Assembly: GCA_020635905.1 (NCBI GenBank)
Contig: JACJYV010000009.1
Location: 372,001-436,000 of the forward strand
Source: Bacteroidia bacterium
GTDB taxonomy: Bacteria > Bacteroidota > Bacteroidia > J057 > JADKCL01
Direction of reading: 5' to 3'
Length of the DNA: 64,000 nt
Below the pieces are notes generated by a model that saw only the letters and a program-made list of their open reading frames with translations, ran no database searches and was not told the DNA's origin. Positions within the stretch are counted from its first letter, which is position 1. Each line of letters begins with the position of its first letter. Below, one piece after another: positions 1 through 9,166 of the stretch. The translations under genes were made by a program, and so were the position numbers.

Positions 1-96
1 TTGCCGCATTCCCGCTTCGCGCCTTCCCGACTTTTCCGCAGCTTTTTCCCGGCTGGGTTTTGTTTCTGAGAAAGAAAATTTTTTCTTTGCGGGCAT
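1..96 (-). CDS. Truncated N-terminus of an unidentified basic protein
   Basis: An open reading frame starts at an ATG (94-96) on the minus strand and runs off the left edge of the window without a stop, giving 32 codons. The visible residues are rich in Lys, Arg, Glu and Ser (begins MPAKKKFSFSETK), like the basic leaders of some Bacteroidota RNA-binding or RNA-modifying enzymes, but no domain is visible and no function is assigned. It would be divergent from the START-like gene at 199. Too little is present to be sure it is coding. Confidence 0.4.
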   Translation of the reverse strand, partial: MPAKKKFSFSETKPSREKAAEKSGRREAGMRQ

Positions 97-198
97 GATT
101 TCGTCTAAAATTTTTTCACAACAAAAGAAAAAATCACTTCTTTGAATTTGGCATCAAAACCTTTGTGAACTGAGTTCTGTAATTTTTAATTTTCAGGT

Positions 199-588
199 AT
201 GGAAAGGATCAAACTTCAATTAAAGTACACATTCGACTGCGACCCCAGAGACCTGTTTCTGGCCTTGTCTAAGCCCGCCTATCTGCAAAACTGGATTGCC
301 GACGAAGTGGAGTTTGATCCTCAGACCGGGGTTTACACCTTTCATTGGGAGTCCTTCAGCGAATCTGCCAAAGTGGACAAGCAAAAGATGAATGAATACC
401 TGCGCTGGACCTGGGTGGAAGCTGAGGACCGCGAGGAAACTGATTATATTGAATTTACCATTCGTTCTATCCCGGGCGACGAATACATTGACCTGCACAT
501 CGTGGACTTTTGCGATCCCCTGGAAGAAACCCAGGTAAAAACAGGCTGGGATAAGCAAATGACCCGGCTCGAACGTCTCCTGATGTAA
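199..588 (+). CDS. START-like domain protein (SRPBCC fold)
   Basis: A 129-residue cytosolic protein without a signal peptide. It matches the Bacteroidota START-like family: an N-terminal strand (KLQLKYTF), a helix with a 'LFLALSKPAYLQNWIADEVEF' type segment, then alternating strands and a final long helix (GWDKQMTRLERLLM). This is the helix-grip fold of the SRPBCC superfamily, which binds hydrophobic ligands in other proteins. No ligand is known for this family and none can be read from the sequence. The length is typical. It stands alone; a stem-loop at 682-705 lies between it and the converging gene at 843. Confidence 0.8.
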   Translation: MERIKLQLKYTFDCDPRDLFLALSKPAYLQNWIADEVEFDPQTGVYTFHWESFSESAKVDKQKMNEYLRWTWVEAEDREETDYIEFTIRSIPGDEYIDLHIVDFCDPLEETQVKTGWDKQMTRLERLLM

Positions 589-681
589 TTTAATTTTAGC
601 TGATAGCTGCTGGCTTCAAGCTGCAAGTCTTTGGTTTTGGCCTGGAAAGGGTGAAAAATCAGGGAATACTATAAATGAAAA

Positions 682-705
682 GGAAGTTCCCTTGCGAGAA
701 CTTCC
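682..705. terminator. Bidirectional stem-loop terminator
   Basis: A perfect 8-bp inverted repeat (GGAAGTTC / GAACTTCC) with an 8-nt loop is flanked by AAAA on the left and ACTTTTC on the right. It lies between two converging genes and could end transcription from both sides. Confidence 0.6.
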
Positions 706-842
706 ACTTTTCAATAACCCCGACCACTTTGGATTAAAAAAAGGACATTAATAAGAACCCTTTGCTTTTGTTATCTGAAGTAAAGTTGCAAGAAATTTTT
801 CAGGTCCGAAATCCAACTTTAAAAAAATCTTACGCGCCCATT

Positions 843-2309
843 TCAGGATAGCCTGAGTTCCTTCCTTACCCAGTTAAAATAGTCGATGAAGGCATCGTCA
901 GACCCTGGAGTCCCCTTGTTAAAGTTTAGAAATACCTTTCCAGCCTTAATTACTTCTTTATCCTGATGGTAATCCACAGACTTATTCATGCTGTCAATTA
1001 AGTCAATCAATGCTTTTTCCTTCGCATTGCCTTCCTCCTCAAGAAGTAAAGCAAAATCTTTTCTTACCTTCTCAATGCTTTTTTGAATCGTTTCAAATTC
1101 GTTTATTTTTAGCCTGAGCATCAATTCATAAACTCCAATTTGTAGTTTTAAACTTTCTCCAGCCGTTCCATAACCGTCGTGAATGTATACCTTCACCAGG
1201 GTTCTGAGCGCCTTTTTATACTCTTCTGAGAGGAAATATGCCGCAGATAAATTGGTATAAAAAACTGCTTCATAAAAAGGAAGATGGCTGAATGTGCCTT
1301 CCCTGAGCACCAATTCCAAAACTTCTATCTGCTTTGAAAGATCCTTTTGCCCATAATTGATAATGAGTCCATTATAATAAAACGGAAGGTATTTTTGGTA
1401 AAGCAGCCCATTATATTCGTCCATGGCTGTCTTTAATTTTTCGCAGAAATCAAGAGATTCATCCAGGTTTTTACAGTGGAAGGAAGTATTGACAATATAG
1501 GTAAGCATCTGCAGCTTGGAATCGTGATTGGATTTTGAGAATAATCCTTCCTGAGTAAATTCCTGATAAGTTTTCAAAAGATAATCCCTGAGATTACTGT
1601 AATCATGGCGGGAAAGAAAAATCTGGGTTACAGCGCGGTAAATGGTAAATCGCAGTTTTGGATTTTGCTTAATGGTTTCATTTTCAGAATAATCATCAAT
1701 AGATTTCTGGAGAACGTCAAAAACTGGGTTATCAAATGAATTGAGACTCAAAGAGGTGTTAAGGCGGTAGATAACTGCAGCCAGGATATCGTCAATTTCG
1801 CGGTGAATTTTCAGCTTTTCACGGTTGTCCTTTCTCCTTTGGATATATTCTTCAGGGTTGATGGAGACGATTTCGTGCGAAAGCCTGATCAACTCAGTGT
1901 ATATAAAGTCCAGCAACTCGTAATTTTCCAGCTGAATGGCTTTCTTCTCAGCTTTCTTGATGTAATGAAAGGCAACTGGATAACTGTTTTTGGTACGGTA
2001 ATATCTCGCCAGGGAAAGTAGGTGGAACATGTAAATGTTGTCATCATCGTCCACATGCTGCAGGATCAGGCTTTTGTTAAGATCGCTTAACAGCCTGTTT
2101 TTGAGTCGGTAAAAGGGGTTTTTAGTTCCTTCTCCGTACAGCTTTTCAAATATTCTGTCTTCCTCGTAGGAATCTCCAATTTTCCTTATATAATCAAACA
2201 GGAGCAGGTCTTTCCTGTCTGAAGTAACCTGAGTTCGAGAGGTGTAAAGCTTGAAGTGGCGAACTTCCTCCTTGTTCATTAAGTCAACCACCTGGTTCAA
2301 AATGTCCAT
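843..2309 (-). CDS. Conserved all-helical protein, TPR-like
   Basis: A 488-residue protein, predicted cytosolic because there is no signal peptide or membrane segment. It is almost entirely alpha-helical, with repeated helix pairs of TPR-like spacing (for example around FHLLSLARYYRTKNSYPVAF and YTNLSAAYFLSEEYKKALRTL). That suggests a protein-binding superhelix. Similar long TPR-like proteins of unknown role are common in Saprospirales. It is divergent from the T9SS protein at 2420 and convergent with the START-like gene. No enzyme motif is visible, so no function is assigned. Confidence 0.65.
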   Translation of the reverse strand: MDILNQVVDLMNKEEVRHFKLYTSRTQVTSDRKDLLLFDYIRKIGDSYEEDRIFEKLYGEGTKNPFYRLKNRLLSDLNKSLILQHVDDDDNIYMFHLLSLARYYRTKNSYPVAFHYIKKAEKKAIQLENYELLDFIYTELIRLSHEIVSINPEEYIQRRKDNREKLKIHREIDDILAAVIYRLNTSLSLNSFDNPVFDVLQKSIDDYSENETIKQNPKLRFTIYRAVTQIFLSRHDYSNLRDYLLKTYQEFTQEGLFSKSNHDSKLQMLTYIVNTSFHCKNLDESLDFCEKLKTAMDEYNGLLYQKYLPFYYNGLIINYGQKDLSKQIEVLELVLREGTFSHLPFYEAVFYTNLSAAYFLSEEYKKALRTLVKVYIHDGYGTAGESLKLQIGVYELMLRLKINEFETIQKSIEKVRKDFALLLEEEGNAKEKALIDLIDSMNKSVDYHQDKEVIKAGKVFLNFNKGTPGSDDAFIDYFNWVRKELRLS

Positions 2310-2383
2310 AGAATTAGATAAAATAGGGCCTTGAGCAGGTAAGAAAATTAGATTTTTTTATAACAACTACCAAATGAAATTAT

Positions 2384-2391
2384 TATCTTTG
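2384..2391 (+). promoter_or_regulatory. -7 promoter element TATCTTTG
   Basis: An exact match to the Bacteroidota -7 consensus TAnnTTTG, about 30 bp upstream of the T9SS protein start at 2420. No clear TTTG -33 box is present at the right distance, so this is only a candidate. Confidence 0.45.
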
Positions 2392-2419
2392 ATAGTACGC
2401 CTAATTGAATTAACCTGTG

Positions 2420-3115
2420 ATGATGAAAAAACACACCTCCCTTCTGCTTGTATTGATGCTTTTTGTAGGCATGGGCTCCATTTTCGCCCAGCCAGCCCTC
2501 GGTTTTGGGGTGGATGGCGTAATGCAGAACAAGGATACGGTGAATGTGATTCAGAACGATTCTGTGATCCTGTATTCAGCCTGGGTGGTTAACAAGGGAA
2601 ATGCCACTTTTGCAGGTACCATTCTGTTTAAAATCAAGTATGATGTGCCTGGTTTTCCCTTAACCAGAGGGTATAAAAACGCCATTATCCAGCCAGGTGA
2701 TTCCATTTTTTTCGAAGTCACGGACACGGTAACTGAGCAGCCCTACCATGGAGGAAATAACGTTTTGGTAATTTGGCCTCCTTCAGATAATTCATCTATT
2801 CAGGTGCTGGATACGGCCCAAAACTCAGTGCATGTAATCCTGCCAGGCGGCACTTCCAGAGAGAAAGTGATCCCACTCGCAACCCGCATGGAGATTTTCC
2901 CCAATCCCGTGGCCGAAAAGCTCTTCCTCAGGGATAAAAGCCAGGGATACCAGCTTGAATACGTAAGAGTTATGAATTTGCTTGGAAATCAGGTTTATTA
3001 CTCAGAGCAGAAAGTTGCCCAAATTGATTTTTCCGCTCTGAAACCCGGAATTTACTTCCTGGAAGCAAAATACAAGGACGGCCTCAAAGGCACCTTTAAA
3101 CTGATTCACCCTTGA
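2420..3115 (+). CDS. Secreted protein with T9SS sorting domain
   Basis: About 231 residues. A signal peptide (MMKKHTSLLLVLMLFVGMGSIFA|QP) is followed by a CARDB-like beta domain (conserved DSVILYSAWVVNKGN and PGDSIFFEV segments, residues about 30-130). The C-terminal T9SS sorting domain (EIFPNPVAEKLFL ... GIYFLEAKYKDG) fills the last 75 residues. Export would be through Sec and then T9SS, ending at the cell surface or in the medium. The open frame begins at a GTG (2417), but the two ATGs at 2420 and 2423 are better starts. The target or ligand is unknown. A strong terminator follows. Confidence 0.8.
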   Translation: MMKKHTSLLLVLMLFVGMGSIFAQPALGFGVDGVMQNKDTVNVIQNDSVILYSAWVVNKGNATFAGTILFKIKYDVPGFPLTRGYKNAIIQPGDSIFFEVTDTVTEQPYHGGNNVLVIWPPSDNSSIQVLDTAQNSVHVILPGGTSREKVIPLATRMEIFPNPVAEKLFLRDKSQGYQLEYVRVMNLLGNQVYYSEQKVAQIDFSALKPGIYFLEAKYKDGLKGTFKLIHP

Positions 3116-3139
3116 AATCCAATAAATGAGTTATAGCTA

Positions 3140-3160
3140 AAGCCACTCTTCGGGTGGCTT
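3140..3160 (+). terminator. Rho-independent terminator
   Basis: A 7-bp perfect stem (AAGCCAC / GTGGCTT) with a 7-nt loop is followed by a T-rich tract (TTTGTTTTT), 25 bp after the stop of the T9SS protein gene. Confidence 0.8.
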
Positions 3161-3220
3161 TTGTTTTTCAGGCCATTTCTTTGTTTTACCCGGGGAAATT
3201 TCGGATATTAAATCTTTTCA

Positions 3221-3342
3221 GGGGAGCTCTAAAAACAAAGAAGATCGAGGCGGGCGCAGTTGAGGAAAGCGGAGTTTACTGGTGTAAATGAGCATTTCCG
3301 AACCAAACCCAACACAAAGATTCGAAGTTTTTAGAGGTTCCC
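3221..3342. repeat. Interspersed repeat, copy 1 (inverted CTCTAAAAAC ends)
   Basis: The first of three related intergenic elements (others at 9167-9301 and 14090-14176). It begins GGGGAGCTCTAAAAAC and ends GTTTTTAGAGGTTCCC, so the ends are inverted. The left arm contains AAAGAAGATCGAGGCGGGCG and the right arm contains ACAAAGATTCGAAG. It has no convincing ORF of its own. The copy overlaps the false upstream part of the open frame at 3288, which supports the later start of the next gene. Confidence 0.75.
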
Positions 3343-3368
3343 TTCAGAAAGTGTCAATCAGCCCCATT

Positions 3369-4112
3369 ATGAAGCCCTTTATTACCATTTTATCCCTGCT
3401 TTTTCTGCTTACTTTTTTCAGTTCCCAGGCTCAAAATGTCGGCATAGGACAGGCTACGCCTGTCAGTAAGCTGGACGTTTACGGAGGCATGACTGTAGGC
3501 ACAGCCTACAGCGGGACCACCACGGCTCCTGCCAACGGTGCCATTATTCAGGGCAATACAGGTATTGGCACCTCAGCACCTGCCCACCGCCTGCATGTGG
3601 TGGGGGATGTGCGCATAGAGGGCGATTTTGTCAATCAGGACCTGATTGGAATACATGTCTCTGCGGTGCAGAATATTCCTTTTACCAACGGTGTGATCAA
3701 TCCCATCACAGGAACAGTGGTGAGCATCACTCCCCAGGTAGGCAATGGGGTAAACCATTCAGGAGTGCTCATCACAGGCTTCGCCCGTGTGTTTGGAGGC
3801 ACCCTTTCGGGTGGAAGTTCCTCCATGGGAGGCTATTTCATGATCCTGCAACGATCCACGGACCCGGGCTTTGCCACCGTTACCAACCTGACCTATACTT
3901 CAGGTACCTGCTACATCAAAACCCCCAACGGGGCAGGCTCTGCGGCCATTGGTTTTGGGGACGGCGGCCATGTGAGTTACGTGGATAATTCCCTGACTCA
4001 GGGCACCACCTATTATTATCGTCTGGCCCTTTACCCCAATGGGGTCGCCATCACTTCAGGAACCTACGACGTGTATGAGCGGGACCTGGCCATTGTACAA
4101 TTGAAACGATAA
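3369..4112 (+). CDS. Secreted beta-structured protein with VGIGT-type repeats
   Basis: 247 residues from the ATG at 3369, chosen because it begins a clear signal peptide (MKPFITILSLLFLLTFFSSQAQ). The open frame upstream lies in an interspersed repeat. After cleavage come two short 'VGIGxATPxxKLDVYG'-like motifs (NVGIGQATPVSKLDV and NTGIGTSAPAHRLHV). These are common at the N-terminus of Bacteroidota surface and tail-fibre-like proteins. A beta-rich domain follows, with no catalytic motif. There is no T9SS tail. It is probably exported to the envelope; function unknown. It forms a tight run with the next two genes. Confidence 0.65.
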   Translation: MKPFITILSLLFLLTFFSSQAQNVGIGQATPVSKLDVYGGMTVGTAYSGTTTAPANGAIIQGNTGIGTSAPAHRLHVVGDVRIEGDFVNQDLIGIHVSAVQNIPFTNGVINPITGTVVSITPQVGNGVNHSGVLITGFARVFGGTLSGGSSSMGGYFMILQRSTDPGFATVTNLTYTSGTCYIKTPNGAGSAAIGFGDGGHVSYVDNSLTQGTTYYYRLALYPNGVAITSGTYDVYERDLAIVQLKR

Positions 4113-4117
4113 AAATA

Positions 4118-4420
4118 ATGCATTCCACTCTGAAATATTTCCTACTTAGCCTGGCTGTTTTGTTGGCCAATTGGGTCATGGGGCAAACCATTTCCCCTAA
4201 AAGCCAGGATCAGGTGGCTGCATCTGCCCCCGTAATTGGGGCTGCAATAACCAATCCTGCACCTGTGCAACCACCTTCAGGTGGAGTGCACCTGACCAGC
4301 CAGGCTGCGCCTGCCATTGGATTGCCCGCCCAGCCAGATCCTGACATTCCCGCAGGGGCTCCCAATTCTCCCGCCCAAAAGACCCAGGCAGCCTTGCCTG
4401 CTGACGCCGATCACAAGTGA
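4118..4420 (+). CDS. Small secreted Pro/Ala-rich protein
   Basis: 100 residues. An N-terminal signal peptide (MHSTLKYFLLSLAVLLANWVMGQ) is followed by a low-complexity segment rich in Ala, Pro and Gln without predicted structure. It begins 5 bp after the preceding gene, and its stop overlaps the GTG start of the next (GTGA), so translation is likely coupled. The composition suggests a flexible exported linker or wall-spanning peptide. No family is recognised. Confidence 0.55.
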   Translation: MHSTLKYFLLSLAVLLANWVMGQTISPKSQDQVAASAPVIGAAITNPAPVQPPSGGVHLTSQAAPAIGLPAQPDPDIPAGAPNSPAQKTQAALPADADHK

Positions 4421-5169
4421 GAAATTATTTGCTGTTTGTTTTCGCCTGCCTGATACTTGGAGGAATTCTGGGGAATTCCACGGCTTTTGCCCAGGCAGGT
4501 GATACCCTTTTTCTCACCCGTGAGGTAACTTTGCTTCAGTTGGACAGTCTTTCGCGGGCGCAAAGCAGCCCGCATGCCCTGGTTTACCGCCGCGCCTGCC
4601 AGTTGCGTGACTATCCTGCCGCGATTCAGGCCTTGCATTATTTACTGGTGGAAGATCCTCAAAATCCATTTTATCAGGATAGTCTGGCCGCCTTGTATTA
4701 CCGCACGGGTAATTTTTCTGCTTGTATTACCCTTGGAAATGAGATTATGCTGGAACGCCCCGAGGATGGATTTATTCACCTCATCCTGGCCAATGCCAAG
4801 CTTCAGTCAGGCAATTCCAAAGCAGCCTTGAACCATTATGGCTGGCTGGCGGAGGGAACGGGGCAATTATTTTTCTGGTATCAAAAGGCTTCCCTCGAAT
4901 TTCACCTCGAACGCCTGGGCGAATGCAGAGCCAGCCTGGGGGAAATTCTCGCTTCAGAGTCCAAAACAGAGATGATCAGGATAGAAAATGGGGGAGAAGA
5001 GTACCTGGTTTCCATGGAAGCTGCGGCCCTGAATATGTTGGGCAATCTCGATCTAAAGGCCGGCAATAAAGACAGCGCCGCCCAAAATTTCCAGCAAGCC
5101 CTTGACCTTTATCCCGATTTTGGATTAGCCCGGGCCAATCTGGACAACCTGAAAAAGCGCAAAAAATGA
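4417..5169 (+). CDS. Secreted TPR-repeat protein
   Basis: 250 residues, starting at a GTG that overlaps the upstream stop. A signal peptide (ends near NSTAFAQ) precedes four or so tetratricopeptide helix pairs, with typical spacing in segments such as DYPAAIQALHYLLVEDPQNPF and LNMLGNLDLKAGNKDSAAQNF. TPR domains mediate protein-protein contacts, so a periplasmic scaffold role is likely. It is the last gene of a three-gene cluster of exported proteins. The partner is unknown. Confidence 0.7.
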   Translation: MRNYLLFVFACLILGGILGNSTAFAQAGDTLFLTREVTLLQLDSLSRAQSSPHALVYRRACQLRDYPAAIQALHYLLVEDPQNPFYQDSLAALYYRTGNFSACITLGNEIMLERPEDGFIHLILANAKLQSGNSKAALNHYGWLAEGTGQLFFWYQKASLEFHLERLGECRASLGEILASESKTEMIRIENGGEEYLVSMEAAALNMLGNLDLKAGNKDSAAQNFQQALDLYPDFGLARANLDNLKKRKK

Positions 5170-5258
5170 TTTTTGGACATTTACTTTCCCATTAAGCGGC
5201 CTTTTTCAGAAAATCTTTTCGTCTGCTCACTTTCCGCTTCCTTTCAGGAAAATTCCTT

Positions 5259-5266
5259 TACCTTTG
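5259..5266 (+). promoter_or_regulatory. -7 promoter element TACCTTTG (mfd)
   Basis: An exact TAnnTTTG match 73 bp upstream of the mfd start. The matching -33 box is weak. Confidence 0.5.
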
Positions 5267-5288
5267 CATCGTTCCAGAAAACACCACA

Positions 5289-5318
5289 CCCTCCCCAAAA
5301 TACGGGGCGGGCTTTTTT
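5289..5318 (+). terminator. GC-rich stem-loop with T6 tract in the mfd leader
   Basis: CCCTCCCC (5289-5296) can pair with GGGGCGGG (5304-5311) with a single mismatch, around a 7-nt loop, and is followed by CTTTTTT. It looks like an intrinsic terminator. Its position after the candidate mfd promoter and before the mfd start codon could make it an attenuator, or it could simply end the upstream TPR gene. Confidence 0.55.
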
Positions 5319-5338
5319 CATTCAGCAGATTGTGAATT

Positions 5339-8300
5339 ATGAAGCTGCAGGAAATCTTAAAATTGTATCAGGACCATCCTGAAATTGAGCAGTTTGCTGC
5401 TCAAATGAAGGCCTCAGAAGGAGGGAAATTCCGCATTCGCGGCATGGCAGGCAGTCAGCCTGCCTTTGTGCTGGCGGCCCTCTATCGCCATTCCCACAAA
5501 AATACCCTGGTCATCCTCAACGACAAGGAGGAGGCCCTCTACTTCCTCAATGACCTGCAAAACCTCATGCCCCGCAAGGAAATCCAGTTTTTTCCGGCAT
5601 CCTATAAGCGGCCTTACCAGATCGAGGAAATTGACAATGCCAATGTGCTGCAACGGGCCGAAGTGCTCAACCAGCTCAACCATACCTCCACCGGACGGCA
5701 GGTGATCATTACCTTTGCTGAGGCGCTCTGTGAAAAGGTGATCAACAAGCGCTCTCTTGTAAAAAGCACCCTGGAACTGAAAGTGGGGGAGAATGTGGGC
5801 ATGGATTTCGTGGTGGACCTTTTGGAGGAATACGGGTTTGAACACAATGATTTTGTCTATGAACCCGGGCAGTTTTCCGTGCGGGGTGGAATTTGTGACG
5901 TATATTCCTTTGCCCACGAATTGCCTTACCGCATCGAATTTTTTGGTCCTGAAGTGGAAAGCATTCGCACTTTCGACCCCGTGACCCAGTTGTCAGAAAA
6001 AGAGGAGGGACAGGTTTCCCTCATCCCCAATATCCAGCGCAACCTGCTCACCGAGGAAAAAGTCCACTTTCTGGAATACATTTCATCCTCCACCCAGGTC
6101 TTTGTGGAAAATGTGGACTTCGTCAAGGCAGATCTGGACAGCCATTTCAAAAAGGCCGAAAACCATTACGCTGAACTGCAAACCCGTACCCGTGGCGCGG
6201 CCCTTTCCTCTGATCCCATGACCCTCTACACGGACGGAAAAACCTTCAGCCAGTTGCTGGATGGCTTTACCACCGCCGAAATGGGCAGTCGTCAGTATTT
6301 TCGGCAGGTGGAGGCAGAATTGCAATGGACAGGTGGCGGGCAGCCCAATTTCAAAAAGGAATTTGAATTGCTGGATTCTCACCTGCGCGAAAATATGGCC
6401 GCAGGCGTGAAAAATTTCATTTTTTGTGAAGATGACAAGCAAATTCAGCGTCTGGAAGAAATCTTTGCTGAAATCGACAACGGGGTGGAATTCAAAGGCC
6501 TGAAGAGCGAAATTCACAAAGGCTTTCTCGACAAAAAGCTGAAAATCGCCTGTTACACGGACCACGAGATTTTCCAGCGCTACCACCGTTACAAATCCCG
6601 CTCCCATATAACCCGTTCTCAGGCCCTGACCCTCAAGGAATTGAAGGATCTGGCACCCGGTGACTTTGTGACCCACGTTCACCACGGGATCGGGCGATTT
6701 GCGGGCCTGCACAAGATCAAGGTGGGGGAAAATGACCAGGAAGCGATCAAAATAATCTACCTGGGCGGCGACGAGATTTATGTGAATGTGAATTCCCTGT
6801 ACAAGGTTTCCAAATTCACGGGCAAGGAGGGCACCGAGCCCAAACTGAGCAAGCTGGGTTCCAAGGACTGGGCCAAAAAGAAAAGCAAAGTCAAGGCCCG
6901 TCTCAAAGAGCTGGCTTTTGACCTGATTCAGTTGTATGCCACCCGCAAAAGCACCAAAGGCTTCGCCTTTGCGCCTGATACCTACATGCAGCGCGAACTG
7001 GAAGCCTCATTTATGTACATTGATACGCCCGATCAGGAAAAATGCACAGACGAGGTGAAGCGCGACCTCGAATCCACCACCCCCATGGACCGCCTGGTTT
7101 GCGGGGATGTGGGTTTTGGCAAAACGGAAATCGCGGTGCGCGCCGCTTTCAAAGCCGTGGCCGACAATAAGCAGGTGGCCATTCTCGTGCCGACCACCAT
7201 CCTGGCCGTGCAGCATTACCACACATTCAAGGAAAGGCTGGAGGATTTTCCCGCAGAAGTGGATTATATCAACCGTTTCAAATCATCCAAAGAGATCAAA
7301 GAAACCCTGGAAAAGGTCAAAGCAGGTAAAATTGATATCCTGATTGGAACCCACAGGATCGTTTCCCAGGATGTGCGCTTCAAGGATCTGGGGCTGCTCA
7401 TCATCGACGAGGAACAGAAATTTGGGGTGGGAGTGAAGGACAAACTGAAACTCTTCAAATCCCACGTGGATACCCTGACCCTGACCGCGACGCCCATTCC
7501 GCGGACTTTGCAGTTCTCTTTGCTCGGCATTCGCGACCTTTCTGTACTGGGCACCCCGCCCCCCAACCGTCAGCCCGTGGAAACGGTGGTCAGTACCCTG
7601 GAGCCCGAGGTCATCCGCGATGCCATTTCCTACGAACTGAAGCGCGGCGGGCAATGTTTCTTTGTCCATAACCGCGTGGCTGATCTGGAGGAAATCTCGG
7701 CCATGATCCGCAAACTGGTACCCGATTCCCGCATTGCCATTGCCCACGGCCAACTGGCGGGTACCCAGGTAGAGGCCATTATGAAGGGTTTTATCGAAAA
7801 TCAGTATGACGTGCTGGTCTGTACCACCATCATTGAGTCGGGGCTGGATATCCCCAATGCGAATACCATCATCATCAACCAGGCCCAAAATTTTGGACTG
7901 AGCGATCTGCACCAGATGCGCGGACGGGTGGGACGTTCCAATCGCAAGGCATTTTGCTATCTGCTGGCGCCCCACGACACCTTGCTTTCCAAAGATGCCC
8001 AGAAACGTCTCAAGGCCATTGAGGAATTCAGCGACCTGGGCAGCGGCTTCCACATTGCCCTGCGCGACCTGGATATCCGCGGGGCAGGCGATCTCTTTGG
8101 TCCCGACCAGAGCGGGTTTATCTCGGAAATTGGGTACGAAGTTTATCACCAGATACTCGACGAGGCCATCATGGAGCTGAAGGAAGAGCATTTTGGGGAA
8201 TTATTCCACGACGAAATCAAGAAACGCAAAGCCCAGTATGTGTCTGATACCCAGGTGGAAACGGATCTCAACATCCTGATCCCTGAGTCCTATATTCCAG

Positions 8301-8734
8301 GTGTTTCCGAACGTCTGACTTTCTATAAGCGCATTGCGGGTGCCGAATCAGAAAACGAGCTGCGGGCCATTTCAAGGGAAATGCTGGATCGTTTTGGGCC
8401 CATTCCCGATCAGGTGCTTGGCTTGCTGGATTCGGTCAGAATCCGTGACCTGGGTAAGCAGGTGGGCTTCGAGAAAGTGGTGCTGAACGGAGACGCCTTG
8501 CGCATTTATTTTGTGGCCGACAAAACCTCCAAATATTACAGCACATCCATGTTTGCCCGCATTTTGGGTTACGCCACTTCATTTCCTGGCAAAGCCCGTT
8601 TCAAGGAATCTCCTAAATACCTTTCGCTGGTGATTCAGGGAGTGGCCGGGATCAAGGATGTATATTTCAGAATCAAGGATATTTATGATTACGTGCTGGA
8701 AACGGCCGAAAACAAAGAAGAGCAACCCAAATGA
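5339..8734 (+). CDS. mfd: Transcription-repair coupling factor Mfd
   Basis: An 1131-residue ATPase that removes RNA polymerase stalled at DNA lesions and recruits UvrA. The length and domain order are those of full-length Mfd: a UvrB-like N-terminal half, a CarD-like RNA polymerase interaction domain (GDFVTHVHHGIGRF, about residue 440), and a RecG-type translocase. The translocase has Walker A GDVGFGKTE (about 588), DEEQ box (about 689), TATPIPRTL (about 716) and the RGRVGRS motif (about 860). The TRCF C-terminal domain follows from about 975. It is cytosolic. The ATG at 5339 is the first good start. The gene downstream overlaps by ATGA, so the two are translated together. Confidence 0.97.
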   Translation: MKLQEILKLYQDHPEIEQFAAQMKASEGGKFRIRGMAGSQPAFVLAALYRHSHKNTLVILNDKEEALYFLNDLQNLMPRKEIQFFPASYKRPYQIEEIDNANVLQRAEVLNQLNHTSTGRQVIITFAEALCEKVINKRSLVKSTLELKVGENVGMDFVVDLLEEYGFEHNDFVYEPGQFSVRGGICDVYSFAHELPYRIEFFGPEVESIRTFDPVTQLSEKEEGQVSLIPNIQRNLLTEEKVHFLEYISSSTQVFVENVDFVKADLDSHFKKAENHYAELQTRTRGAALSSDPMTLYTDGKTFSQLLDGFTTAEMGSRQYFRQVEAELQWTGGGQPNFKKEFELLDSHLRENMAAGVKNFIFCEDDKQIQRLEEIFAEIDNGVEFKGLKSEIHKGFLDKKLKIACYTDHEIFQRYHRYKSRSHITRSQALTLKELKDLAPGDFVTHVHHGIGRFAGLHKIKVGENDQEAIKIIYLGGDEIYVNVNSLYKVSKFTGKEGTEPKLSKLGSKDWAKKKSKVKARLKELAFDLIQLYATRKSTKGFAFAPDTYMQRELEASFMYIDTPDQEKCTDEVKRDLESTTPMDRLVCGDVGFGKTEIAVRAAFKAVADNKQVAILVPTTILAVQHYHTFKERLEDFPAEVDYINRFKSSKEIKETLEKVKAGKIDILIGTHRIVSQDVRFKDLGLLIIDEEQKFGVGVKDKLKLFKSHVDTLTLTATPIPRTLQFSLLGIRDLSVLGTPPPNRQPVETVVSTLEPEVIRDAISYELKRGGQCFFVHNRVADLEEISAMIRKLVPDSRIAIAHGQLAGTQVEAIMKGFIENQYDVLVCTTIIESGLDIPNANTIIINQAQNFGLSDLHQMRGRVGRSNRKAFCYLLAPHDTLLSKDAQKRLKAIEEFSDLGSGFHIALRDLDIRGAGDLFGPDQSGFISEIGYEVYHQILDEAIMELKEEHFGELFHDEIKKRKAQYVSDTQVETDLNILIPESYIPGVSERLTFYKRIAGAESENELRAISREMLDRFGPIPDQVLGLLDSVRIRDLGKQVGFEKVVLNGDALRIYFVADKTSKYYSTSMFARILGYATSFPGKARFKESPKYLSLVIQGVAGIKDVYFRIKDIYDYVLETAENKEEQPK

Positions 8735-9129
8735 GTGAAAATACGCATGCAGAAACTGGCGCAGCCATGGAACTGCCCGAAGATGATATCGCCCTGCTGC
8801 AGGAGCGCTGGGCCAAACTGGATCAGCAATTGCGCAAACAGTTTGGCAAAAAGGTCTCCATGGAGGGGATATTATTCCTGATCGGGGTGCGCGAACTGGG
8901 CGCAAGTCCTCACCGCGAATTTACGAAAGAGGAAAAACAGGACCTGATCCACATTGCCATGTGCGCCATTCTGGCGCCCTCGGGCTATTTTGAGCTGGAT
9001 CACCTGGATCAGGATGGCTGGCCCCACTGGAAGGAACTGAAGCCCATTCCCTTCATTGATATCTTTGGCCAGGAACTGTTCCTGAAATCCCATGTGGTGG
9101 ATTATTTCATGGAGATTTATGAATTGTAA
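8731..9129 (+). CDS. Conserved hypothetical protein coupled to mfd
   Basis: 132 residues, cytosolic, mostly helical. The ATG overlaps the mfd stop (ATGA), indicating translational coupling. The centre contains the segment FLIGVRELG...KEEKQDLIHIAMCAIL and an acidic, aromatic C-terminus (HVVDYFMEIYEL). I recognise it as a Bacteroidota-type conserved protein of unknown function. The neighbour suggests, but does not show, a link to DNA repair or transcription. Confidence 0.65.
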   Translation: MSENTHAETGAAMELPEDDIALLQERWAKLDQQLRKQFGKKVSMEGILFLIGVRELGASPHREFTKEEKQDLIHIAMCAILAPSGYFELDHLDQDGWPHWKELKPIPFIDIFGQELFLKSHVVDYFMEIYEL

Positions 9130-9166
9130 GCCAGATACAGGGGTGACGGGAACTGGTATGAATTTT

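Noticed and set aside
5173..5382. A 69-codon frame before mfd
   Set aside because: It overlaps the mfd promoter, leader hairpin and start, has no start codon evidence and no family resemblance.
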